A stretch of 6,818 bases of DNA from Dehalococcoidia bacterium (GTDB lineage Bacteria; Chloroflexota; Dehalococcoidia; UBA2247). This document shows, piece after piece, positions 1 through 5,790 of the stretch. Every line of letters starts with the position of its first letter. The stretch's first letter is position 1. Below the pieces are notes generated by a model. That model ran no database searches and was not told the DNA's origin. It saw only the letters and a list, made by a program, of their open reading frames with translations. The position numbers and the translations under genes were made by a program. The stretch spans positions 1 to 6,818 of the forward strand of contig JAGHDJ010000011.1 in assembly GCA_021159955.1 (NCBI GenBank). The letters are read 5' to 3'.

Positions 1-428
1 ACCTCAAACGGGGCTATCGTTATCAGATAATCACAGGATAACACCACATTCGGCAACCAGAAGGTATTCAAAACGAACGCCTTATTCAACGGGTTCTCCA
101 CCTCAACAAGAGAACAATCCTGAACGTTAAGGGTTAACACCCGCGGAAAATCGTAGCTCAAGGTACGATAAATGGAGTTCATAGACACCCCATCGGGATT
201 CCCTTCCAAAAACAATATATCCGCGTCACTTACCCTGCGAATGGCATTAACAACCGTCTCCAAGGTTTCCCTGCTGGTTGTAACAGGGTATGGCACGGGA
301 TACCGCGCACATGGCTTAATTAAAACCCTGCGTGCTCGGGATATCTCAGGCAGAGGCTCAAAAACAAACTCGGACGACTCAAACGTTCTCACATCACATT
401 CTTCACAGAATGAACACGCTTTAACCAT
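1..428 (-). CDS. DUF362 domain-containing protein, N-terminal 142 codons (runs off left edge)
   Basis: Reading the minus strand from the ATG at 428 gives 142 codons with no stop before the window edge, so the gene is cut at its 3' end. The protein opens with a CSFCEEC motif (Cys5, Cys8, Cys11). Residues 35-51 read VLIKPCARYPVPYPVTT, followed by a helix (SRETLETVVNAIRRV) and the strand ADILFLEG. This matches the DUF362 pattern (VLIKPN..., a proline/threonine stretch, a helix, then a hydrophobic strand ending in E/G), as does LSCDYLITIAP near the edge. DUF362 proteins have no settled biochemical role; some members carry ferredoxin motifs. The usual KPN appears here as KPC. The start is supported by GGAAGGT upstream and a promoter at 497..525. 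The gene is divergent from the rnf operon. The family call rests on motif memory only; a short CxxCxxC Fe-S or Zn site is possible but unproven. Confidence 0.66.
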   Translation of the reverse strand, partial: MVKACSFCEECDVRTFESSEFVFEPLPEISRARRVLIKPCARYPVPYPVTTSRETLETVVNAIRRVSDADILFLEGNPDGVSMNSIYRTLSYDFPRVLTLNVQDCSLVEVENPLNKAFVLNTFWLPNVVLSCDYLITIAPFE

Positions 429-435
429 AAAAACT

Positions 436-442
436 ACCTTCC
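436..442 (-). promoter_or_regulatory. Ribosome binding site of the DUF362 gene
   Basis: On the minus strand GGAAGGT lies 7 nt upstream of the ATG at 428, a good Shine-Dalgarno match at normal spacing. It supports that start codon and makes the cut-off minus-strand reading a real gene rather than an antisense shadow. Confidence 0.6.
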
Positions 443-496
443 ACTCACAAAGCTAACTCAATCCCAATTTTACTATTCTCCTACCCCTATTTTACC

Positions 497-525
497 ATCA
501 TAGTCAAGGAGTCCCATCATCTCAA
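497..525 (-). promoter_or_regulatory. Sigma-70-type promoter for the DUF362 gene
   Basis: On the minus strand TTGAGA (520..525, 5 of 6 to consensus) and TATGAT (497..502, 5 of 6) are separated by exactly 17 nt. Transcription would begin near 490, giving a leader of about 60 nt before the ATG at 428. This is a prediction from consensus matching only. Confidence 0.55.
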
Positions 526-596
526 CACATTGGTAATATACTTGCCACTGTTCTTATCCCAAAATACACGCAAAGGAATTATCTGACTAAGATATT

Positions 597-616
597 AAAA
601 AAGGGACACACCCCCT
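597..616 (-). terminator. Weak hairpin plus T-run on the minus strand (terminator-like or REP-like)
   Basis: The plus strand shows AAAAAAGGGACACACCCCCT. Read on the minus strand this is AGGG, a 7-nt loop, CCCT and then a run of T. The stem is only about 4 bp, so termination would be weak. It lies upstream of the DUF362 promoter and could stop leftward antisense transcripts leaving the rnf region. The motif also resembles short G-run/C-run palindromes of REP-type repeats, but only one copy was noticed here. Confidence 0.2.
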
Positions 617-655
617 GACTTACCATTACCGCTTCATAACTTAGAGAAATTGGAT

Positions 656-685
656 TTGCACTTTCCTTCAGCGATATTGTATAAT
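656..685 (+). promoter_or_regulatory. Sigma-70-type promoter for the apbE-rnf operon
   Basis: A perfect TATAAT at 680..685 is preceded at 18 nt by TTGCAC (656..661), which keeps the TTG of the -35 consensus but is otherwise weak. Transcription would start near 692, leaving a leader of about 45 nt before the apbE ATG. It is the best promoter candidate upstream of the seven-gene operon. A weak -35 may mean that an activator is involved, which is inference. Confidence 0.5.
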
Positions 686-735
686 AGCAGTTCTTCCAGT
701 TAGTAATATGATTTTATCAATCTTTTTATAACTAT

Positions 736-1767
736 ATGCATCATCTTACAAAACAAGTGCCAACCCATTTTCGCCAGATTACACTAGGACTACTGATACT
801 TTTAATCCCATTGCTTATTATCCCAGTCACTGCATGTAGCACCGCTAAGGAATTTGAGGAAACTCGCACCTTAATGGATACCTACGTCACAGTTACTGTC
901 TATTCAAAAGATAAAACAACAGCAACAGAAGCCATAGATGCTGCCTTCGAGCGAATGGAAGAAGTGATAAGCACAGCATCCACCTTCGATAACACCAGCG
1001 AAGCATATAAACTCAATCAAAATGGATACCTTAACAATCCATCGCACACCATGCGCGAACTGATAATGGATTCTAAAGACTATGGAGAACTCACCGGCGG
1101 CAGCTTTGATATAACCGTCCAGCCACTATTGGACCTGTGGAAAGAGGGACTATGGAAAGAGAAAGAAACCGTTCAAAAAGCACGCATTGCAGAAGTGCTT
1201 CCACTGGTCGGATGGGACAAAATCGCCGTTGAGAGTAACAAAATATACTTTAAAACGGATGGTATGAAGATAACCCTCGGCGGCATAGCCAAAGGTTATG
1301 TGGTTGATGCAGCGCTTGATGTTCTTCGCAATAGAGGCGTTGAATATGCGCTGATAAATGCAGGCGGAGATATGGGCACCATAGGAGGTAAGCCTGACGG
1401 TGAGCCGTGGAACATTTCCCTGGTCAACCCTGATGACACCAGCCAGAGTATCGCAACTTTTGAGTTGTCAGACAAGGCAATAGCCACATCAGGAAACTAT
1501 GAGCGCTACTTTGACCCCGAGAAAAAAGCCCACCACATCCTTGACCCGCGAACGGGGTTTTCACCCAGCGGGTGTATCAGTGTGAGTATAATAGCCGACA
1601 ACTGCACTCGTGCCGACGTGCTAGCCACATCAGTTTTTGTAATGGGACCGGATGACGGTATGGAGTTTGTCGAATCCCTACATGATGTAGAATGTCTCAT
1701 CATAGACTCCAACAGGCATATAAGCCACTCCTCAGGGCTATCCCCTTATCTCAAAGGTGAAAGGTAA
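736..1767 (+). CDS. apbE: FAD:protein FMN transferase, ApbE-type lipoprotein
   Basis: The 343-residue protein transfers FMN from FAD, through a phosphoester bond and with Mg2+, onto a threonine of target proteins. Residues 15-33 form a hydrophobic signal peptide ending in the lipobox VTAC, so Cys34 is the likely lipidated N-terminus and the enzyme would sit outside the cytoplasmic membrane. ApbE motifs appear in order: TLMDTYVTV (45-53), GGSFDITVQPLLDLW (121-135), LGGIAKGY (181-188), INAGGDMG (207-214), ATSGNYERYF (250-259), HHILDPRTG (266-274) and ADVLATSVFVMG (293-304), whose Asp294 and Thr298 match the family's Mg2+ ligands. Full length is normal for the family. The likely targets are RnfG and RnfD encoded downstream. 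The ATG at 736 lacks a visible Shine-Dalgarno; an in-frame stop at 709..711 limits any upstream extension, and a GTG at 757 is a weaker alternative. Its isoleucine codons favour ATA, unlike rnfC and rnfE. Confidence 0.94.
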   Translation: MHHLTKQVPTHFRQITLGLLILLIPLLIIPVTACSTAKEFEETRTLMDTYVTVTVYSKDKTTATEAIDAAFERMEEVISTASTFDNTSEAYKLNQNGYLNNPSHTMRELIMDSKDYGELTGGSFDITVQPLLDLWKEGLWKEKETVQKARIAEVLPLVGWDKIAVESNKIYFKTDGMKITLGGIAKGYVVDAALDVLRNRGVEYALINAGGDMGTIGGKPDGEPWNISLVNPDDTSQSIATFELSDKAIATSGNYERYFDPEKKAHHILDPRTGFSPSGCISVSIIADNCTRADVLATSVFVMGPDDGMEFVESLHDVECLIIDSNRHISHSSGLSPYLKGER

Positions 1768-3109
1768 TGTCATACAAGTGCAAAAGGTCATACTCAAAAA
1801 AAAGAGTGCGACGCGGGGGATAAAGGTCCCCGAGAACAAACTCACGGAGCACAACCCCATTGAGCCACTGCCGCTGCCCCAGAAGGTTATTATTCCTATG
1901 CAGCAGCACATTGGTGCTCCCTGCGAACTCATCGTCAAGCGGGGCACCAAAGTTAAGACCGGCGAGATTATCGGCAAAGCCGGGGGCTTCGTCTCCGCTG
2001 CATTACACGCCACCATATCAGGAGAGGTATCGGGCACCACCAAAATCATCAATCATGCCACAGGACACCTCACCGACGCCGTCATTATCACCTCCGATGG
2101 AGAGGACAACTGGGTACAGACGGAACCAGCAGGAGACCCCGAAAACATTTCATCACAGGACATTCTCAATCTGGTAAGTAAAGCCGGCATAGTCGGTATG
2201 GGCGGTGCGAGTTTCCCCACTCAGGTCAAGCTCATGCCTCCTGAGGGCAAGAATATAGACACCCTCATCCTCAACGGATGTGAATGCGAGCCATATATCA
2301 CAGCCGATCACAGACTTATGCTGGAGCAGGGAGGAAAGATACTCCTCGGACTGAAGCTGGTGCAGAAAGTCCTTAACCCCGACTCTATTTTCATCGCCAT
2401 TGAAGACAATAAATCGGACGCCATTACCCATTTAGCTAACCTCATCTGCGAGATGGGGATGCAGGACAATTTTAAGATTGTCCCTCTGAAATCCAAATAC
2501 CCCATGGGAGGTGAGAAAACTCTCTTAACCACCATCACTGGCAGGGAGGTTCCCATTGGAGGACTACCTCTGGATGTCGGCATTGTTGTCCATAACGTCA
2601 GTACCGTTAAAGCCATCTACGACGCAGTATACGAAGATAAACCTCTCATTGAACGCGTGGTTACCGTATCCGGACTGGTCAACGAACCCAAAAATCTGCT
2701 CGTCAGATTCGGTACCCCCATCAGCGCCCTTATTGACTACTGCGGAGGCATGAAAGAGAATGCAAATAAGCTTATCCTGGGCGGTCCAATGATGGGAATT
2801 GCCCACTTTGACCTTAACTTCCCCATACTTAAGGGCAGTAACAGCATCCTGATAGAACACGCTGCCCCTATTATCGAATCTAACTGCATCCGCTGTGGGC
2901 GTTGTGTATATGCCTGCCCGATGCACCTTTTACCCTATATGTATGTCAAATATGCCAAAACCCACAATTATAATGCCTGTCAGGATGCCTATATTGCAGA
3001 CTGCATTGAGTGCGGCTCCTGCTCCTTCTCCTGCCCTGCCAATATACCCATCGTTGAATATATCAAAACAGCAAAGAGCGAATTGAACAAGAAGAGGACC
3101 AGGAAATGA
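1757..3109 (+). CDS. rnfC: Rnf electron transport complex subunit RnfC (NAD-side, 2x[4Fe-4S])
   Basis: RnfC is the peripheral cytoplasmic subunit that exchanges electrons with NAD(H), carrying non-covalent FMN and two [4Fe-4S] clusters. The N-terminal part (about 35-110) is the barrel-sandwich region with PQKVIIPMQQHIGAP. GIVGMGGASFPTQVK (144-158), LILNGCECEPY (170-180) and KYPMGGEKTL (247-256) form the nucleotide/FMN-binding Complex-I-51-kDa-like domain; a SLBB-type domain follows. Two ferredoxin motifs lie at Cys377/380/383/387 and Cys416/419/422/426. The length of 450 residues is normal. The tail is basic (KKRTRK). The start is uncertain: GTG at 1757 overlaps the apbE end by 11 nt with little Shine-Dalgarno, whereas GTG at 1778 (443 residues) sits 13 nt after GAAAGG. 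The ATG at 1767 is out of frame. The usual glycine-rich GG-HP segment near the start is degenerate here (RGIKVPENK). Confidence 0.95.
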   Translation: MKGNVIQVQKVILKKKSATRGIKVPENKLTEHNPIEPLPLPQKVIIPMQQHIGAPCELIVKRGTKVKTGEIIGKAGGFVSAALHATISGEVSGTTKIINHATGHLTDAVIITSDGEDNWVQTEPAGDPENISSQDILNLVSKAGIVGMGGASFPTQVKLMPPEGKNIDTLILNGCECEPYITADHRLMLEQGGKILLGLKLVQKVLNPDSIFIAIEDNKSDAITHLANLICEMGMQDNFKIVPLKSKYPMGGEKTLLTTITGREVPIGGLPLDVGIVVHNVSTVKAIYDAVYEDKPLIERVVTVSGLVNEPKNLLVRFGTPISALIDYCGGMKENANKLILGGPMMGIAHFDLNFPILKGSNSILIEHAAPIIESNCIRCGRCVYACPMHLLPYMYVKYAKTHNYNACQDAYIADCIECGSCSFSCPANIPIVEYIKTAKSELNKKRTRK

Positions 3110-4050
3110 CGCCGGAAAAAAACTTCATGGTATCAACCAGCCCGCATATCTGGAAAGGCAAATCTTCTCGTTCTATTATGAACACAGTAGCACTCACCCT
3201 TATTCTCCCCGCGGGTGCCTCTATCTATTATTTTGGCATCCGTGCCATCTGTATTATTTCTGCCGCTATCTTATCTTCTATAGTCACCGAATATGCTATT
3301 AAAAAACTCAGAGGGCGAAAGTTTGTTATGGACGGCAGTGCCCTTGTCACTGGACTCCTTCTTGCCCTCACGCTACCACCTACCTTACCCATCTGGATGG
3401 TAGTCATCGGCAGTGTATTCGCCATCGCCATAGTCAAAGAAGCATTTGGTGGACTCGGATACAACATATTCAATCCCGCACTCGGCGGCAGGGCTTTCCT
3501 TTCCATATGCTTTGCCAGAGAAATGTCCACATGGTCTCTACCCACATACTTCTCCCTCTCAACAGACGCCATCACAACAGCCACACCTCTCGCTATGGAT
3601 ATCGCAGACAAGACTGCTATGTATAAAGACCTTCTCATCGGCAACATCGGCGGCTCTATGGGCGAGACCTGCGCCATACTCATCATCATCGGCGGTATTA
3701 TCCTGATATCCGTTAATATCATCACATGGCATCTACCCATATGTTATATCGGCACCGTTGCCCTATTCTCCTTCATCCTGGGTGAAGATCCTGTCTTCTC
3801 TGTTTTAGCCGGCGGACTTATGCTCGGAGCATTCTTTATGGCTACCGATTATGTTACTTCTCCTATTACCAACTGGGGGAAGGTTATCTTCGGAGTCGGT
3901 GCCGGCATAATGACCGTTGTCATCAGACTCTTCGGCGGTATGCCTGAAGGTGTCTGTTACTCTATTTTATTTATGAATGCTCTTACCCCTCTCATTGATA
4001 GATACATAAAACCAACTCCCTACGGCTTCCAGAAAGAATCAGCTAAGTGA
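3106..4050 (+). CDS. rnfD: Rnf electron transport complex subunit RnfD (covalent FMN, membrane)
   Basis: RnfD is a polytopic membrane subunit related to NqrB and is a core part of the ion-translocating pathway. The 314 residues contain about eight to ten hydrophobic segments. Family motifs are visible: MDGSALVTGLLLALTLPP (75-92), NPALGGRAFL (123-132), ATDYVTSP (246-253) and GGMPEGVCYSILFMNALTP (277-295). The covalent FMN site is DAITTATPL (154-162), with Thr160 (codon 3583..3585) as the predicted attachment residue. Position 158 is Thr where the S/T-G-A-T consensus has Gly. The ATG overlaps the rnfC stop as ATGA, and AGGA lies just upstream, implying translational coupling. Upstream ApbE is the expected maturation enzyme. 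Confidence 0.94.
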   Translation: MTPEKNFMVSTSPHIWKGKSSRSIMNTVALTLILPAGASIYYFGIRAICIISAAILSSIVTEYAIKKLRGRKFVMDGSALVTGLLLALTLPPTLPIWMVVIGSVFAIAIVKEAFGGLGYNIFNPALGGRAFLSICFAREMSTWSLPTYFSLSTDAITTATPLAMDIADKTAMYKDLLIGNIGGSMGETCAILIIIGGIILISVNIITWHLPICYIGTVALFSFILGEDPVFSVLAGGLMLGAFFMATDYVTSPITNWGKVIFGVGAGIMTVVIRLFGGMPEGVCYSILFMNALTPLIDRYIKPTPYGFQKESAK

Positions 4051-4583
4051 AAAACTCAAAAGCTAAACAAGCTCTCCCAATCCTCGTTCTTACCGTTGTT
4101 GTTCTCATCGCAGTCAGCGTTCTCTCCTTCACCCACGATATAACCAAAGCTGCCATTGCGGAACAAAAGGACAATAAGGTTAAGAACATGCTGAAGGAGA
4201 TGTTCCCTTCCATTGAAAATTACAAATACGAGGACAACCTGTATACTATATCCTCGCAGGATGACATCATCGGCTATGCCTTCCTCGCCTCAGGGCAGGG
4301 ATACGGAGGAGAAATAGAAATCCTCGTCGGATTGGAAGATGAAAATACCGTTAAGAGCATAATCATCATATCTCAAACTGAAACTCCTGGAATCGGCGCT
4401 CGAATAACAGAGAAGAGCTTCACCAGCCAGTTCGTCAACCTTCCCATTGATGATATCGCCCTGTCCAGAGATGGCGGCAAGATCGATGCCTTAACCGGAG
4501 CCACCATCAGTTCCAATGCCACTGTCAACGCTGTAAGAGAAACATCCATTGAAAAAGTCAGACTAATCAAAGAAGTGCCCTAA
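4047..4583 (+). CDS. rnfG: Rnf electron transport complex subunit RnfG (covalent FMN)
   Basis: RnfG has one N-terminal membrane anchor (about 10-28) and an extracytoplasmic FMN-binding domain related to NqrC. Motifs: GYGGEIEILVG (86-96), ETPGIGARI (112-120) and the flavinylation site DALTGATISS (147-156), where Thr153 (codon 4503..4505) should receive FMN by a phosphoester bond from ApbE. The C-terminal helix ends the protein at 178 residues, near the lower end for the family but with all motifs present. The start codon is GTG, overlapping the rnfD stop as GTGA; no strong Shine-Dalgarno is seen, so it probably depends on reinitiation after rnfD. Electrons are expected to pass between RnfG and RnfD at the outer face of the membrane. 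Confidence 0.94.
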   Translation: MKNSKAKQALPILVLTVVVLIAVSVLSFTHDITKAAIAEQKDNKVKNMLKEMFPSIENYKYEDNLYTISSQDDIIGYAFLASGQGYGGEIEILVGLEDENTVKSIIIISQTETPGIGARITEKSFTSQFVNLPIDDIALSRDGGKIDALTGATISSNATVNAVRETSIEKVRLIKEVP

Positions 4584-4588
4584 TTTTT

Positions 4589-4594
4589 AGGAGG
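4589..4594 (+). promoter_or_regulatory. Strong Shine-Dalgarno before rnfE
   Basis: A perfect AGGAGG ends 10 nt before the rnfE ATG at 4605, inside the largest gap (21 nt) of the operon. It is the clearest ribosome site in the operon and suggests that rnfE, with rnfA and rnfB behind it, has independent translation initiation rather than pure coupling. Confidence 0.75.
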
Positions 4595-4604
4595 ATTATT
4601 TAAT

Positions 4605-5213
4605 ATGACCAGATGGAGGAAGGATTTCCTCAAAGGTATTATTGTTTCTAACCCGGTATTTGTCCTCGTTCTGGGACTCTGCCCCACTCTTGCTATCAGT
4701 ACATCCATCGATAACGCCCTCGGTATGACCATGGGGGTAACTATTGTTCTACTCGGCTCCAATATCATTATCTCTGCCATTAGAAAGATTATACCCAACA
4801 GTGTCAGAATACCTGTATTCATTGTTATTATTGCTTCTTTCGTCACTATAGTTAGCTTAACCTTCCAGGCATACTTCCCCGATATATATGAGTCGCTCGG
4901 CATCTTTCTTCCCCTTATCGTCGTCAACTGTATCGTTCTGGGAAGAGCTGAGGTATTTGCCTCTAAAAACTCCGTCTTTTACTCCATCGCCGACGCACTA
5001 GGTGTCGCCATCGGCTTTATGCTCGCCCTCCTTATTATTTCCTTTATCCGTCAGTTGCTCGGCACCGGGGCACTGACCATCTTCGGAAACGAGCTCTTCT
5101 CTTTACCAGGACTGGTAGAGCACCCCCTATCCATCTTCATCCAGGCGCCAGGTGCCTTCCTAGTCATAGCTTTACTTATGGCTCTATTTAAACACACAGG
5201 GGTGATTGAATAA
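4605..5213 (+). CDS. rnfE: Rnf electron transport complex subunit RnfE (membrane)
   Basis: RnfE is a membrane protein with about six transmembrane helices, homologous to NqrD and paralogous to RnfA. The 202 residues carry the two hallmark half-helix motifs, VLGLCPTLAIS (22-32) and GIFLPLIVVNCIVLGRAEVF (99-118). Cys26 and Cys109 are the expected ligands that, with the matching pair in RnfA, hold an iron-sulfur centre at the middle of the membrane, as known from Nqr/Rnf structures. Length is normal. The ATG follows a perfect AGGAGG. Isoleucine codons are 13 ATC, 12 ATT and 5 ATA by hand count. RnfE and RnfA insert in opposite orientation in this family, which the sequence alone does not show. 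Confidence 0.95.
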   Translation: MTRWRKDFLKGIIVSNPVFVLVLGLCPTLAISTSIDNALGMTMGVTIVLLGSNIIISAIRKIIPNSVRIPVFIVIIASFVTIVSLTFQAYFPDIYESLGIFLPLIVVNCIVLGRAEVFASKNSVFYSIADALGVAIGFMLALLIISFIRQLLGTGALTIFGNELFSLPGLVEHPLSIFIQAPGAFLVIALLMALFKHTGVIE

Positions 5214-5788
5214 TGGCATCACTATTTTCTATCTTCATCGGGATGGCTCTCATCAACAACTTTATCCTCTCTCGTTTCCTGGGACTCTGCCCTTTCTTTG
5301 GTGTCTCCAAAAAACTCGGCAACGCCGTCAGCATGGGGGTTGCCGTAACTCTAGTTATGTTCCTCGCATCTGTCGTCACATGGGTTATCCATGACTATAT
5401 TCTCGTCCCCTTCGAAGCCGAATATATGCAGATAGTTATCTATATCCTCGTCATCGCTTCCCTCGTTCAAATAGTTGAGATGACTATCAAGAGAACTAAT
5501 CTTTCCCTCTATAATTCCCTTGGCATCTATCTCCCCCTCATTACCACCAACTGCGCCGTCTTAGGCGTTACCCTGATAAATACTCAAGAAACCTATTCTC
5601 TGGTGGAAAGCATGGTTAGTTCTATCGGCGGCGGTGTCGGCTTTATCATAGTTCTCTCCATTATGTCCGGCATCAGGGAAAGACTTGACCTCGCAGATGC
5701 ACCTGAAGCTATGAAGGGTCTTCCCATTGCCTTTATCACAGCTATGCTCCTCAGCATTACATTCTTCGGATTCGGAGGCATCGTTTAA
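5213..5788 (+). CDS. rnfA: Rnf electron transport complex subunit RnfA (membrane)
   Basis: RnfA is a six-helix membrane subunit homologous to NqrE. The 191 residues include INNFILSRFLGLCPFFGVSK (14-33) and NSLGIYLPLITTNCAVLGV (101-119); Cys26 and Cys114 are the predicted ligands of the iron-sulfur centre shared with RnfE. SGIRERLDLADAPEAMKGLP (152-171) is the conserved loop before the last helix. Length is typical (about 190). The ATG overlaps the rnfE TAA by one base (TAATG), with GGGGTGA upstream as ribosome site, so coupling to rnfE is likely. Together RnfA and RnfE link RnfB on the cytoplasmic side to RnfG/RnfD flavins. Confidence 0.96.
   Translation: MASLFSIFIGMALINNFILSRFLGLCPFFGVSKKLGNAVSMGVAVTLVMFLASVVTWVIHDYILVPFEAEYMQIVIYILVIASLVQIVEMTIKRTNLSLYNSLGIYLPLITTNCAVLGVTLINTQETYSLVESMVSSIGGGVGFIIVLSIMSGIRERLDLADAPEAMKGLPIAFITAMLLSITFFGFGGIV
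5774..5778 (+). promoter_or_regulatory. Shine-Dalgarno supporting the TTG start of rnfB
   Basis: GGAGG inside the 3' end of rnfA lies 12 nt before the TTG at 5791. No ATG or GTG gives the needed N-terminal membrane helix (the first internal Met is residue 45), so this site and the TTG decide the rnfB start. The spacing is on the long side. Confidence 0.55.
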
Positions 5789-5790
5789 TC

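Larger units (their letters stand above)
429..735. other. Divergent intergenic region between the DUF362 gene and apbE
   Basis: This 307-nt AT-rich stretch holds the upstream signals of two divergent genes. I see a minus-strand promoter (497..525), a small G/C palindrome flanked by an A-run (597..616) and a plus-strand promoter (656..685). The plus strand here is very poor in G (for example a single G in 421..480). I found no coding frame with family features, no tRNA and no FMN riboswitch-like conserved core. No clear operator or Rex-type redox half-sites (TTGT...ACAA) were recognised. Confidence 0.6.

Noticed and set aside
172..456. Plus-strand open frame of 94 codons near the left edge
   Set aside because: It lies antisense to the DUF362-like frame, which has a ribosome site, a promoter and recognisable family motifs. 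The plus-strand translation is low in recognisable structure.
429..735. FMN riboswitch or other riboswitch upstream of the flavin-related apbE
   Set aside because: The predicted leader is only about 45 nt and A/U-rich, with no multi-stem conserved core; there is no room for an FMN aptamer after the predicted start site.
3228..3740. Minus-strand open frame of 170 codons inside rnfD
   Set aside because: It is fully antisense to a well-conserved membrane gene; its Met/Pro/Ser-rich translation shows no family pattern and is explained by the composition of the opposite strand.
4671..5292. Repeated 14-nt string CTGGGACTCTGCCC in rnfE (4671) and rnfA (5279)
   Set aside because: It encodes the shared LGLCP motif of these paralogous subunits, so it reflects ancient duplication and common codon choice rather than a mobile or regulatory repeat.
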